Positions 10,709 to 19,393 of a stretch of 64,000 bases of DNA are shown here, in pieces. Source of the DNA: Psychrobacter nivimaris. Lineage in GTDB: Bacteria > Pseudomonadota > Gammaproteobacteria > Pseudomonadales > Moraxellaceae. A program made the translations under genes and the position numbers. Positions within the stretch are counted from its first letter, which is position 1. Each line of letters starts with the position of its first letter. The notes beneath the pieces are model-generated. The model did no database searches. It was not told the origin of the DNA and worked only from the letters and a program-made list of their open reading frames with translations. The stretch spans positions 1 to 64,000 of the forward strand of contig NZ_VZIZ01000031.1 in the NCBI RefSeq assembly GCF_009812035.1. Reading direction: 5' to 3'.

Positions 10709-11234
10709 GGTTAATCGTCTCTGATACGTTGCTACTTGCGCTTTGATCGTCCGCTTGGCTTGGCTTTGGAATGACAGTCAGCTTTGCATCAGACTCAAAG
10801 ACAATGGCTTCGACATCATCAAAGCTATTAACCCCTTCAGTACGCATGGCACATTCGATTTCCTGACGCGTCAAACGTTCATCACGCATGGCGTCTGGCA
10901 AAAACTGCCCTTGATAAAAAACGATACGCGGCTCTGATAAAATAAAGTTACTAAATTGCGGTGAAACAGACGCATATTTGGTCACTACAAATTGCAATAG
11001 ATACAATACTAAAATAGACGACACCCCTTCAACAAAGGGGATGTCCTTAAGCAAAATCGTACTGGCACCTAACGAACCGATCATGACCGTCACGATCCAA
11101 TCGAAGTTGTTAAGCTGTGACGTTGAGCGTTTGCCAGAGATTTTGGTGACTGTCACGATTAACACGTAAACCATAACAGTCGTCAAAACAATACGACCAA
11201 GCTTGTCTATGTTGTCAAAAAAGATCATGTCCAT
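10698..11234 (-). CDS. DUF421 (YetF-like) membrane protein
   Basis: A 178-residue inner-membrane protein with three membrane segments in about the first 90 residues (RIVLTTVMVYVLIVTVTKI; WIVTVMIGSLGASTILL; VSSILVLYLLQFVVTKY). A cytoplasmic DUF421 domain follows with the typical FILSEPRIVFYQGQFLPDAM and the pattern RLTRQEIECAMRTEGV. The start at 11234 is preceded by AGGAG; an in-frame extension to 11270 adds unrelated residues. The family is widespread and its function is not established. The last residues may derive from an adjoining decayed repeat. Confidence 0.88.
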   Translation of the reverse strand: MDMIFFDNIDKLGRIVLTTVMVYVLIVTVTKISGKRSTSQLNNFDWIVTVMIGSLGASTILLKDIPFVEGVSSILVLYLLQFVVTKYASVSPQFSNFILSEPRIVFYQGQFLPDAMRDERLTRQEIECAMRTEGVNSFDDVEAIVFESDAKLTVIPKPSQADDQSASSNVSETINPLM

Positions 11235-11288
11235 AATGTTCGCTCCTATTATAAAGGTAAAACAAGTCATCGCTAAAATACTACTTAC

Positions 11289-11347
11289 TAGGGCGCGTCT
11301 TACTTTGTCTCATTTTTAGTACTATTCTTAAAATAATGACACGCCTT
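11289..11347. repeat. Short internally deleted copy of the MITE-like repeat (59 bp)
   Basis: It starts TAGGGCGCGTC and ends ATGACACGCCTTA, imperfect versions of the two termini of the 174-bp repeat. The interior keeps only the right-hand part (CTCATTTTTAGTACTATTCTTAAAAT, aligned in two parts with the full copies). It lies just upstream of the DUF421 gene. Confidence 0.7.
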
Positions 11348-11419
11348 AAACTTAGCCTAACGGATTTTACGCATTAGCAGGGGAAAACTTTGTAGCACCT
11401 TGTAGATGATGGTTTGTAC

Positions 11420-11905
11420 TTACGTTGATTTGCGTATAGGGTCTAATAATCGATTGATAGACCATAGACTGATTCGCGCACTGACTAGAGTGAGAACCAG
11501 CATCAGCATCAGTGATGAAAGCAGGGGCAGTGGACGCTGCATCGCCATCTCGAACAGGACCTCACGGCTTATCGTATCAAACAGCCAAAACCAGATGGCT
11601 GAAAAATAAATGACCGTCAGCATCCAGACAATCATAACCCCACCAAACATCAACTTATTAATCTCATCTCGTGCTAATGCTCGCTTCTGATGTTTGATAA
11701 ATTTACTGACAGCGATATAAGCACCCACGATAATAGAAACCACCATGACCAGTTGTGGATTGAGCGCAAGTTTGGTCTGTATCATCATAAATATGGTACT
11801 GGCAAGCGTGTATCCAATCGCAAAAAAACCGACATATCGAGCCAGTTTGGGCTGCACTTGTACAAGCGTTTGGGGTTTGTTAAGACTGGTTGTCTGGCGT
11901 GACAT
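11420..11905 (-). CDS. ABZJ_00895-like small membrane protein
   Basis: A 161-residue protein with four hydrophobic segments: FFAIGYTLASTIFMMIQ, LVMVVSIIVGAYIAV, MFGGVMIVWMLTVIYFSAIW, and LLSSLMLMLVLTLVSARISL. The layout and the middle motif (basic-polar RDEINKLMFGG before the third segment) resemble the ABZJ_00895 family of uncharacterised membrane proteins in Acinetobacter and relatives. That assignment is from memory and moderate in confidence. It is transcribed on its own, upstream of dacB by 69 bases on the same strand, so cotranscription with dacB is possible. Confidence 0.65.
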   Translation of the reverse strand: MSRQTTSLNKPQTLVQVQPKLARYVGFFAIGYTLASTIFMMIQTKLALNPQLVMVVSIIVGAYIAVSKFIKHQKRALARDEINKLMFGGVMIVWMLTVIYFSAIWFWLFDTISREVLFEMAMQRPLPLLSSLMLMLVLTLVSARISLWSINRLLDPIRKST

Positions 11906-11974
11906 AAGCTAACCTTTATAAAGGTAAAAAATAGAGTATGGATGATACAACGTCTTAAAGCGTTAATTAAAATA

Positions 11975-14023
11975 TCAACGCTGTGCCGTCCAGTCGAGCA
12001 TGGCATCTAATACAGGTCGCGCTGCATAAGGATTTAATGCTTGATCAGTATTGATTATGCCGACGACAACATAATCCTGTCCTGACAGTCCTTTAACATA
12101 ACCTGCCATTGAAGTGACGTTATTTAACGTACCAGTTTTTATCCATGCACGACCAGTGGCTGTTGATTCAGGCAAGCGATCGCTATGAGCGGCAATAGTG
12201 CCACTAACCCCAGAGACACCTAATGAATCGACATAGGCATTAAAATTTGGTCGACTGTAAGCATAAGTCAGTAGCTCGCTTAGGTTGGCGGCAGTGATAG
12301 TACACTCACGGCAAAGTCCTGATCCATTGGTCAAGTAAGGCGGCGGCGTACTGAGATTGGCTTGCCACCATTGATTGATGGTTTGTAAGGCTGCAGGGTA
12401 ATCTGTTGTAGCAGGTTTACCAAACTGATATAAGCTATCAGCCTTTTTGCCACTAGATTTAACAGCCGCTACTTTATTATCCACCTCATTATTAGTGCTG
12501 GCTTCATGACTGCTTGGATTAGTGGCAGTTGTGCTAGAAGGTGTTGAATGAGTCAGCCTTTCTTTATCATAAGCGCCTATAGATAGCGCCACTTGCTCAG
12601 CCATGACATTGTTTGAGAAGTGGTTAATGTCATGAATCTGCTCGGTTAAATTCAACGACGGATAGCTGACCATAGGTAGAGGAGACATCGCGATAGCCGT
12701 AAGTCCGTGCGCTCGTTTCGTCGTCTTGGTCATCTCGTAAGGGGTTTCTTGCGAGATGACCTGCCCACTCAAAGTATTCCCTAGTGCTTGCCATTTGGCA
12801 GCGATGACGTGTGCTGCAAACTCTTTGGCATTGGGATACGCCACGTAAAAAACATGCTCACCGCAGCTCTCTGGGAGACTAGCATTTAACACAAGCTGCG
12901 TGTTTTGCCACTGCGGCGCTAGGCTATAGCTTGCCTGCCCACAACTGGCTGCACGGGTATTGATTGTAGCAGGCAGCTGATAATTGGCTAACCGCGGCTT
13001 ATAGGTCACACTTGCTTGGCCGTTATCTTGAGGGTAAGTTTTGATACCAATGGTGCTAAAGTTAACCAACAACCCATCTGGGCTGGCGTTATAGGGACGT
13101 AGCGGTGAGTTATCAAAGGCTGCAGGATCTTTACTAACATTGTTAAAAACAGCGCTGTCGATGATGATATCACCATCGATATGACGAATACCGGATGCTT
13201 GCACTTTATACAGCAACTGTTTTAAGCGCTCGTGGGTCATTTTTGGGTCGCCACTACCTTGAATGATCAAGTCACCATGTAGACGGTTGCCGATGATAAG
13301 GCCAGTATGATAAACCCGTGTATGCCACACAAAATCTGCCCCTAAAGTGTCCAAAGCGATAAAGCTAGGCACGAGTTTCATGGTGCTGGCAGGCGTACGA
13401 GGAATGTCAGACTGGTGATCTAGCAAAGGCGAAAATGAAATCTTTATAGAGGTTTTATTGTTGCTCGCGGTATCTTGTACTTTGACATTCTGATCAAGCG
13501 TATGCTGAGGTTCGTCAGGGATAACCGTTGGAATGCTCTCTACGCTCTGATAAGTATAAGGGTCATCGGTATAAGCATGTATTTTTCGCTCATGCTTCTC
13601 AATGGTGCGCTGCTCTATGGTCATTAAGGCGCTCTGGTGGCTCGGATCGCTGATACTTGTATCCGTAGAGGCGTCTGTAGTTGGATGCTCAGATACTATA
13701 GTAGTTGCAGATTGGCTGTCAGGTTCATCACTATCGATGACTTGAATAGGAGTAGGCAGACGGCTGGCAGTCTTGTCACCTACAGGTGTAATCACGATGC
13801 TGATATCCGCTTCTGTCAAGTCGGCACGCGCCAAGGCTTGTTGAATGGCTACTGGCAACACGGCTTGTGCATGTATTGGCGCTACTATAACCGCTGCCAA
13901 TAACGCTAACCTAGATAGACGTTTATTAGGCCAGTCTAGCGGTCGCAAATGACGACAAAGCGTGGTGATTTTGGTTGCAGCAGCAGAGTAATGACAGCGT
14001 TTAGAAGGGTATCGCATGAGCAT
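11975..14023 (-). CDS. dacB: D-alanyl-D-alanine carboxypeptidase/endopeptidase (PBP4, DacB type)
   Basis: A 682-residue penicillin-binding protein of peptidase family S13, which trims peptidoglycan peptides in the periplasm. The active-site motifs are all present: STMK (residues 213-216), SNN (470-472) and KTG (629-631). A hydrophobic signal segment ends in IHAQA (about residue 54). The protein is much longer than E. coli DacB (477). About 110 polar residues (roughly 85-195) are inserted between the first strand (ISIVITPV) and the segment leading to STMK. A second Ser/Thr/Asn-rich insert lies at about 490-535. Both inserts are low in complexity and probably exposed loops. Confidence 0.9.
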   Translation of the reverse strand: MLMRYPSKRCHYSAAATKITTLCRHLRPLDWPNKRLSRLALLAAVIVAPIHAQAVLPVAIQQALARADLTEADISIVITPVGDKTASRLPTPIQVIDSDEPDSQSATTIVSEHPTTDASTDTSISDPSHQSALMTIEQRTIEKHERKIHAYTDDPYTYQSVESIPTVIPDEPQHTLDQNVKVQDTASNNKTSIKISFSPLLDHQSDIPRTPASTMKLVPSFIALDTLGADFVWHTRVYHTGLIIGNRLHGDLIIQGSGDPKMTHERLKQLLYKVQASGIRHIDGDIIIDSAVFNNVSKDPAAFDNSPLRPYNASPDGLLVNFSTIGIKTYPQDNGQASVTYKPRLANYQLPATINTRAASCGQASYSLAPQWQNTQLVLNASLPESCGEHVFYVAYPNAKEFAAHVIAAKWQALGNTLSGQVISQETPYEMTKTTKRAHGLTAIAMSPLPMVSYPSLNLTEQIHDINHFSNNVMAEQVALSIGAYDKERLTHSTPSSTTATNPSSHEASTNNEVDNKVAAVKSSGKKADSLYQFGKPATTDYPAALQTINQWWQANLSTPPPYLTNGSGLCRECTITAANLSELLTYAYSRPNFNAYVDSLGVSGVSGTIAAHSDRLPESTATGRAWIKTGTLNNVTSMAGYVKGLSGQDYVVVGIINTDQALNPYAARPVLDAMLDWTAQR

Positions 14024-14098
14024 CTTTCATCAGGTGGCAAAAACAGCCTATGGTAACATGAGTTACTGTTTTCGCACACGATGTCAGCAGCATAATTT

Positions 14099-14272
14099 TA
14101 GGGCGTGACATCAATCTGAATAGTAAAATTTAAATGGGCTAAAAATGGCCAAATCTTTGCTAAACTGCGTCAAGTAGCTGGCTAATATCTCGATATTATC
14201 TGTACTCCTTTCCTTGTTTGACTGCCATTTACTTCATTTTTATCACCATTTTCAAAATGAGGACACGCCCTA
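14099..14272. repeat. MITE-like repeat, full-length copy B (174 bp)
   Basis: The same length as the copy at 828-1001. The right terminus TGAGGACACGCCCTA is identical; the left terminus TAGGGCGTGACATCA differs at two positions. The interior shares long identical blocks including ATATCTCGATATTATCTG. It occupies most of the 317-base gap between dacB and the exonuclease gene; nothing else is visible in that gap. Confidence 0.85.
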
Positions 14273-14340
14273 GCGCTAACAACGCCCTTGTTTAGATAAC
14301 TAACTCTAACTATAGATTGAACTGCGAGCATGCTTTACTG

Positions 14341-14946
14341 CTAACGCACATGCAAAAAAGCCATCGCCGTCATAACAGCATCGTTATAAGCATCATGCGC
14401 GCCCAGTTCAGGAATATTGTAATGGGCTAATATGCGATTCAGATGTTGGGCTTGGCCAGACAGCCCTTGTGTATGTCCACTGATACGCCGACTGTACAGA
14501 TGACGCAAATCTATGACTTCGTTTGGTAGCGAGGTTCCCATATAGCGTTTGACCAAAGGATTTAGAAAAGCCATGTCTAGCTGTGTGCAGAATCCAACGA
14601 TTGGTCGATTACCTATGAATGGTAGCAGCAGCGCCAACATGTCATCGTAACTCATGCCATGCTCAACATCGGCGGTACGCAAGCCATGAATGACAATAGT
14701 GTCGCGGTCTGGCATTACAGGAGGTCTGCAAACCAAATGCATGCCATTACTCGTGTCGATAGTATTACCATTAATATGTATCGCTGCTACAGACAGCAGG
14801 TGATGCTTTTTGGGGTTCAGTCCTGTCATTTCGCAGTCAATCGCCACCCACTGCTCAGCCAAAGGTGTCGTAAACATTGAGGCCAGCTCTGGACGCTGCA
14901 ATTGTGTCTTTTGCCAAGCGCAAGATAACTGCTGTAACCAGCTCAT
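14341..14946 (-). CDS. DEDDh 3'-5' exonuclease (DnaQ-like)
   Basis: A 201-residue exonuclease of the DnaQ/epsilon superfamily. The first acidic pair is in AIDCEMTGL (D37, E39), the second region is IVGFCTQLDMAFLNPL, and the last motif is AHDAYNDAVMTAMAF, giving the DEDDh set. It is shorter than true epsilon (DnaQ, about 240 residues) and lacks a clear clamp-binding tail, so it is probably an accessory exonuclease. It directly follows the CBS/DUF294 gene on the same strand (82 bases). This pairing is common in proteobacteria and suggests a functional link. Confidence 0.88.
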   Translation of the reverse strand: MSWLQQLSCAWQKTQLQRPELASMFTTPLAEQWVAIDCEMTGLNPKKHHLLSVAAIHINGNTIDTSNGMHLVCRPPVMPDRDTIVIHGLRTADVEHGMSYDDMLALLLPFIGNRPIVGFCTQLDMAFLNPLVKRYMGTSLPNEVIDLRHLYSRRISGHTQGLSGQAQHLNRILAHYNIPELGAHDAYNDAVMTAMAFLHVR

Positions 14947-15028
14947 ATTGGTTGCTCATCCATCTATGTTATTTTTGTATTTATAAAATTTCTCTATTTA
15001 TGAAGCCTCTGTACTAAGACTGCCACAT

Positions 15029-16996
15029 TTATGCGATTTCTAGCTGATAGTGTTGACGCAATTGATTCTTAAAGCTTTTGACCACGGCCAGACACTCTTT
15101 GAGTAGGTCACGTTCAAGTGCAGTCAAAGTCGTAGGGTCTACTTGCCGTGCATGCTTATCGTCGGTCGAGAGCGCCACAGATAAGCGCTGCGCCATAAAA
15201 AATTCTAGTGCTTCTAGCAAAGTATCGGCGCGCTCTTGGGTCATAGCATCAACCTGTACTAGAGCCTTTAAACGCGCCTTGGTACTAGGCACATCGAGCA
15301 CATTGTTTTCTAATGCTAAAGTGCGGATACCATGCACCAAAGGAAAAATACCGGCTTTTTTTAGATCAATGTCGGATGATGCTGATTTACCGCCTAGTAA
15401 AGGTACAAACTTCTGCCACCATTGATTAACATCGCCAAACTGTAGCGCTGCCCGTGCAAACTGCCTGACAAACATAGGGTCTGCTTTTTGATGAGCAAGC
15501 TTTAAATGCTGACGTACTTGAGTAAGCAGTGACTCATCGCCGCAGACGTATTCAGCATCTAGTATTGCAGACAAGTAAATACCATGCATCGGGTCGGAAT
15601 TCCTAAACCATAGGCCAATTTGCGCAGTGAATTGCTTGAGCGGTTGTCGCCACATAGGATTGGTCATCATGATATTGCCATCACACAGTGGGTAGCCAAG
15701 CGTTGCTAAATGGCTATTAAAAGTATCAGCAAACTGTGCTAAATCGAGGTGTGTATAGCCATCACGAATGATGAGCGCGTTGTCTTGATCGGTACGCATG
15801 ATTTGCTCACCGCGCCCTTCTGAACCCATAACGATAAGGCAGGTATTGGCCATCACTTCATCAGGTACGATTAGTTGCCATAGTTTGGTAAACACCTGCG
15901 CATTTAGCGTCTGTACCATACGACTGATATTGCCAATTTTGACACCATTGTGATGCTGTGATCGAATATAGCGACCGATCAGCTCAACAGCGGTATCTAG
16001 GCTCGATAAGTCCTGTGCCTGTTCGATTTGAATACTAATCAGCTGCGAATGATGGCCAATATGAGCGAGCATATCACTTTGCCCAAGCACACCGACGACA
16101 TCACCACTCTGATCAACGACTGGCAGTCTATGAATACGATAGCGAGTCATGGTCAGCAGCGCATCGCCAATCTCATCACTGGCTTTGATCGTACGTAGAT
16201 TGAAATTGGCATAGCGTTGACAAGGTGTGGTGGCAGGATTTTGTCTGTCGCTTACGGCGCGGCAGATATCAGTATCTGTCAAAATCCCTAAGAGTAATCT
16301 TGTCTCAAGTTGCGCTATTTGTGAGCCATCTAAGTCATTCAAATCATATAAGCTATGTAGCGGTCGGACCAGTACATGTTTTAATCCAGCTTTGGTCATG
16401 ATGCGGGCCGCTTCGTACAAGCTATCATTGGCATCGACGATATGCACTGGTAATAGATGAATATCTATCACTGGTTGTAGCATGATCTGCTGTACTTCTT
16501 GTTGGTTGGTGTAGCTGGCAGGCTCTAGCGTTCTATTATGACGTCGCTGGCGCAATGCTTTTAATCGTTCAGGCAACTTGTCTGATAGTATTTGGCGTAC
16601 CAGATGATTTTGCGCGCTGATTTTATCGATAGCAGTGCCAGAGACTTGGAGCAGTAACGTTTCTTCATTGGCGCGGAATTGATAGGGCTGTATAGGTGTA
16701 CTTTCATGCTCTAGCTGATTATCCTTGGTAAGTGATTCAGGTAGGCGGCGGCTATCAAACCAATCATTATTGTTCAGACCGTCAGCATGATTGCTACCTA
16801 CATAGGACGCGACAAACTCACCATCTAGTGATTGCTCGATTTGCCCTTTGATGACCACATATAGACATTGCAGTTCTTCTGCAGGCAAGCTCTCGTTTTT
16901 GGCAAGGTAGCGTATTTGTGTGTTTTTTCTAATGCTTTGACGCTCGGCTAAGCTCAGTACGTCAAAGGGCGGTTGGCTAAAGTCAAGATGGGGCAC
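15029..16996 (-). CDS. Cyclic-nucleotide-binding/CBS/DUF294 nucleotidyltransferase-like protein
   Basis: A 655-residue regulatory protein in three parts. A cAMP-receptor-like N-terminal domain covers about residues 10-130. A CBS pair covers about 175-320 (LPVHIVDANDSLYEAARIM; RIHRLPVVDQSGDVVGVLG). A DUF294 nucleotidyltransferase-like domain contains MGSEGRGEQIMRTDQDNALI (about 388-407), and a DUF294 C-terminal helical domain follows. The GS...D-x-D pattern resembles GlnD-type nucleotidyltransferases. The target is unknown. It is upstream of and probably cotranscribed with the exonuclease. A bidirectional terminator lies upstream, between it and dapC. Confidence 0.9.
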   Translation of the reverse strand: MPHLDFSQPPFDVLSLAERQSIRKNTQIRYLAKNESLPAEELQCLYVVIKGQIEQSLDGEFVASYVGSNHADGLNNNDWFDSRRLPESLTKDNQLEHESTPIQPYQFRANEETLLLQVSGTAIDKISAQNHLVRQILSDKLPERLKALRQRRHNRTLEPASYTNQQEVQQIMLQPVIDIHLLPVHIVDANDSLYEAARIMTKAGLKHVLVRPLHSLYDLNDLDGSQIAQLETRLLLGILTDTDICRAVSDRQNPATTPCQRYANFNLRTIKASDEIGDALLTMTRYRIHRLPVVDQSGDVVGVLGQSDMLAHIGHHSQLISIQIEQAQDLSSLDTAVELIGRYIRSQHHNGVKIGNISRMVQTLNAQVFTKLWQLIVPDEVMANTCLIVMGSEGRGEQIMRTDQDNALIIRDGYTHLDLAQFADTFNSHLATLGYPLCDGNIMMTNPMWRQPLKQFTAQIGLWFRNSDPMHGIYLSAILDAEYVCGDESLLTQVRQHLKLAHQKADPMFVRQFARAALQFGDVNQWWQKFVPLLGGKSASSDIDLKKAGIFPLVHGIRTLALENNVLDVPSTKARLKALVQVDAMTQERADTLLEALEFFMAQRLSVALSTDDKHARQVDPTTLTALERDLLKECLAVVKSFKNQLRQHYQLEIA

Positions 16997-17053
16997 GGCA
17001 TCATCCTTGATGGCATATTTTCGGTAGAGACTTTACTATAGCATTAATAAAAC

Positions 17054-17103
17054 AAAAAGCCTCCAATAACCACAATATAAATAGGGTTATTGGAGGCTTT
17101 TTG
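17054..17103. terminator. Terminator between dapC and the DUF294 gene
   Basis: AAAAAGCCTCCAATAACC and GGTTATTGGAGGCTTTTT are complementary arms, giving a perfect stem with runs of A and T on either side. The structure can act on both strands. On the minus strand it ends dapC transcription. Confidence 0.93.
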
Positions 17104-17149
17104 CTACTGCGACATTTATTCCAGCTACATTAGATTTTTCTAATTAGCT

Positions 17150-18379
17150 TTAAGCGTTTAGTAGGCTGCGGATACGACTGATTGCTTTTCGGCTCTCATC
17201 GACACTCGCGACCAGAGCGATACGCACATAACCTTGTCCAGGATTATGACCATCAACTTCACGTGACAAATAGCGTCCTGCCAATGCATGGATATTGGCT
17301 TGCTCATACAGCGCTTTGACAAATATTTCATCATTACCATCGAACTGTTCAGGCACTTTGACCCAGAAGTAAAACCCAGCATCAGGCATGCGTAACTCTA
17401 GCAACTCCCCAAGCTCGGACATCCATAGGGCAAACTTCTCTTGGTATAGCGAGCGATTATGAGCGACGTGTTTTTCGTCTTGCCATGCAGCGATAGAGGC
17501 CAGCTGATGAGGTATCGGCATTGCACAGCCTTGGTAAGTGCGATATTGCAAATAAGCCTGCAAAATTTTGGCATCACCGGCCACAAATCCAGAGCGCAAA
17601 CCCGGTAAGTTTGAACGTTTGGATAGAGAGTGGAACACGATACAGTTTTTGAAATCGCGGCGACCAAGGGCCGCACAAGCTTGGAGCAGTCCAATCGGTG
17701 CTGTATCAAAATACAGCTCGCTATAGCACTCGTCACTGGCAATAATAAAACCGTACTGATCTGACAGGCGAATGAGGTATTCCCAATCATCCATTGTCAT
17801 GACGGCGCCTGTTGGATTGTTTGGGCTACAGACAAACAATAGCTGTGTACGCGTCCAGACGTCTTTTGGTACCGCGCGATAGTCACCTTTGTAGTCGTTA
17901 TCTGATGTACAAGGGACAAAGTAAGGCGTTGCCTGTGCCAGTATCGCTGCGCCTTCATATATCTGATAAAACGGGTTGGGCATGACGACTGTAGGCAATG
18001 TGTTAGACGCTAGAGAATTGCTCTCTGTGTCAGCTACATCATGATCAACGACCGCTTGTACAAAGCTAAAAATCGCTTCTCGTGTGCCCATTACTGGTAA
18101 TACTTGAGTATTGGCATCGACGTGATTAAGAAAAAACCGCTTCTCTAACCAGTGGGCGATAGTTTGACGGAGCTCAAACATACCGTTTGTGGTTGGATAA
18201 CGACTTATTTTGTCCAAGTTTTCGCGTAGGACGTCCAGCACAAATGCAGGAGGCTCATGTTTTGGCTCGCCAATACCGAGCTTAATTTCACTGTAACCGT
18301 TGGCAGGCTTGCTATCGGCAAGCAAGGTTGCCATCTTTGCGAATGGATAAGGATGTAGATGCTTTAAGTTGTGATTCAT
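17150..18379 (-). CDS. dapC: Succinyldiaminopimelate transaminase
   Basis: A 409-residue class I/II PLP aminotransferase. It makes N-succinyl-LL-diaminopimelate from the 2-amino-6-ketopimelate derivative in lysine and peptidoglycan synthesis. The family start NLKHLHPYPFAKM is clear. Also visible are KLGIGEPKHEPPAF, CSPNNPTGAVM, and the PLP lysine in FHSLSKRSNLPGLRSGFV. A TTG 24 bases upstream is in frame, but the ATG at 18379 matches the family start. In Pseudomonas, map-glnD-dapC are adjacent. Here a 223-residue gene on the opposite strand interrupts the set. Confidence 0.92.
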   Translation of the reverse strand: MNHNLKHLHPYPFAKMATLLADSKPANGYSEIKLGIGEPKHEPPAFVLDVLRENLDKISRYPTTNGMFELRQTIAHWLEKRFFLNHVDANTQVLPVMGTREAIFSFVQAVVDHDVADTESNSLASNTLPTVVMPNPFYQIYEGAAILAQATPYFVPCTSDNDYKGDYRAVPKDVWTRTQLLFVCSPNNPTGAVMTMDDWEYLIRLSDQYGFIIASDECYSELYFDTAPIGLLQACAALGRRDFKNCIVFHSLSKRSNLPGLRSGFVAGDAKILQAYLQYRTYQGCAMPIPHQLASIAAWQDEKHVAHNRSLYQEKFALWMSELGELLELRMPDAGFYFWVKVPEQFDGNDEIFVKALYEQANIHALAGRYLSREVDGHNPGQGYVRIALVASVDESRKAISRIRSLLNA

Positions 18380-18640
18380 AAGTGTGATAACTATAATAGA
18401 CAATTAATAATAAAGTTATAAAGAAAATTTACATTAGAGCAGTGTAGCACTTCTCTAATTTTTTGTCCTTTTCTTCTTATATCGTGAATAGGCATTTACC
18501 AAGCGTAAGCTATTCATCATATGACTACCAAATAGGTAGTCGCTCAAAAGTCTTTTGAACCTTTCATAATTTATAACCTATAACAATATAAAAAATGACT
18601 ACATCACAAACGTGGTAGATCGTTTTAAGGATAGTTTGAT

Positions 18641-19312
18641 ATGTCTAGTGTGTTAAATAATGATGATCTCATCGCTAAAGATATCAATAATGAAAAACTT
18701 GATAACAATTTACAGCGCTCTAACCTGTATAAACTGCTCAAAGAGCGTGAACAGAGCTGGTGGCAAGCGCGCCAACAACTGATCGAGCGTCAAGAAAAGA
18801 AAATGTTTTGGTATGGTGAAAACAGCCTAATTATGTGGCTATTATGGCAATTGGTCGGCTACGTGGTAGTGGCAATGGCCTTGATGCTGCTCAACAATAT
18901 ATTTGGTATCTCATTACCGCTATGGCAATACGTCTCTTTGTTTGTGATACAGACCATATTTTTTGTCAGTGCACTTGCTGCTAAAGGCCAGTTGGCAAAT
19001 AAACTACAGCGCAAGATAGACAACGACGAGCTGATGCGCGAAGAGGCGCTCAACGAGATGATTATTTTGGCAGAAGATAGCCTGTATCCTGATGTACATG
19101 CCAAATCGCCTATTTCTTTAGAAGCCTTAGATTATTATCTAGATGGACAGTTTCACCTAGCAAGCTTGCAGTGTTTGCTACAAAAAGAAGTCGATGCTGG
19201 ACGATTAATCATGGAGCAGCAGCCACCTGAAGTAGGTGTTTTGCCGCCAGAGCTTGCTGACGATGAATTGAACGAACATGCCAGCGAGATAACCTATAGA
19301 AGTACGTTATAA
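18641..19312 (+). CDS. Unrecognised two-helix membrane protein
   Basis: I do not recognise this 223-residue protein. The N-terminus is charged and probably coiled (residues 1-55, with KLLKEREQSWWQARQQLIER). Two membrane segments follow (about 68-87 and 93-112). The C-terminal half is acidic with helical character and probably cytoplasmic. The start ATG at 18641 has AAGGATAG upstream. It lies convergent to glnD and divergent from dapC, inside what is elsewhere a map-glnD-dapC block. The stop codon falls in the loop of a perfect hairpin. Confidence 0.7.
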   Translation: MSSVLNNDDLIAKDINNEKLDNNLQRSNLYKLLKEREQSWWQARQQLIERQEKKMFWYGENSLIMWLLWQLVGYVVVAMALMLLNNIFGISLPLWQYVSLFVIQTIFFVSALAAKGQLANKLQRKIDNDELMREEALNEMIILAEDSLYPDVHAKSPISLEALDYYLDGQFHLASLQCLLQKEVDAGRLIMEQQPPEVGVLPPELADDELNEHASEITYRSTL

Positions 19313-19325
19313 AACGTACTTCTAT
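19296..19325 (+). other. Perfect 13-bp hairpin enclosing a stop codon
   Basis: ATAGAAGTACGTT (19296-19308) and AACGTACTTCTAT (19313-19325) are exact complements around an ATAA loop that holds most of the stop codon of the preceding gene. There is no T-run after it, so it is not a typical terminator. It could protect the 3' end of the mRNA or act on both convergent transcripts. Confidence 0.65.
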
Positions 19326-19393
19326 GATGACTATCAGACTACTTTTGCTAGTTAATATTCAAAATAATGGCTAACCAAAACTATCTAGCCGTA

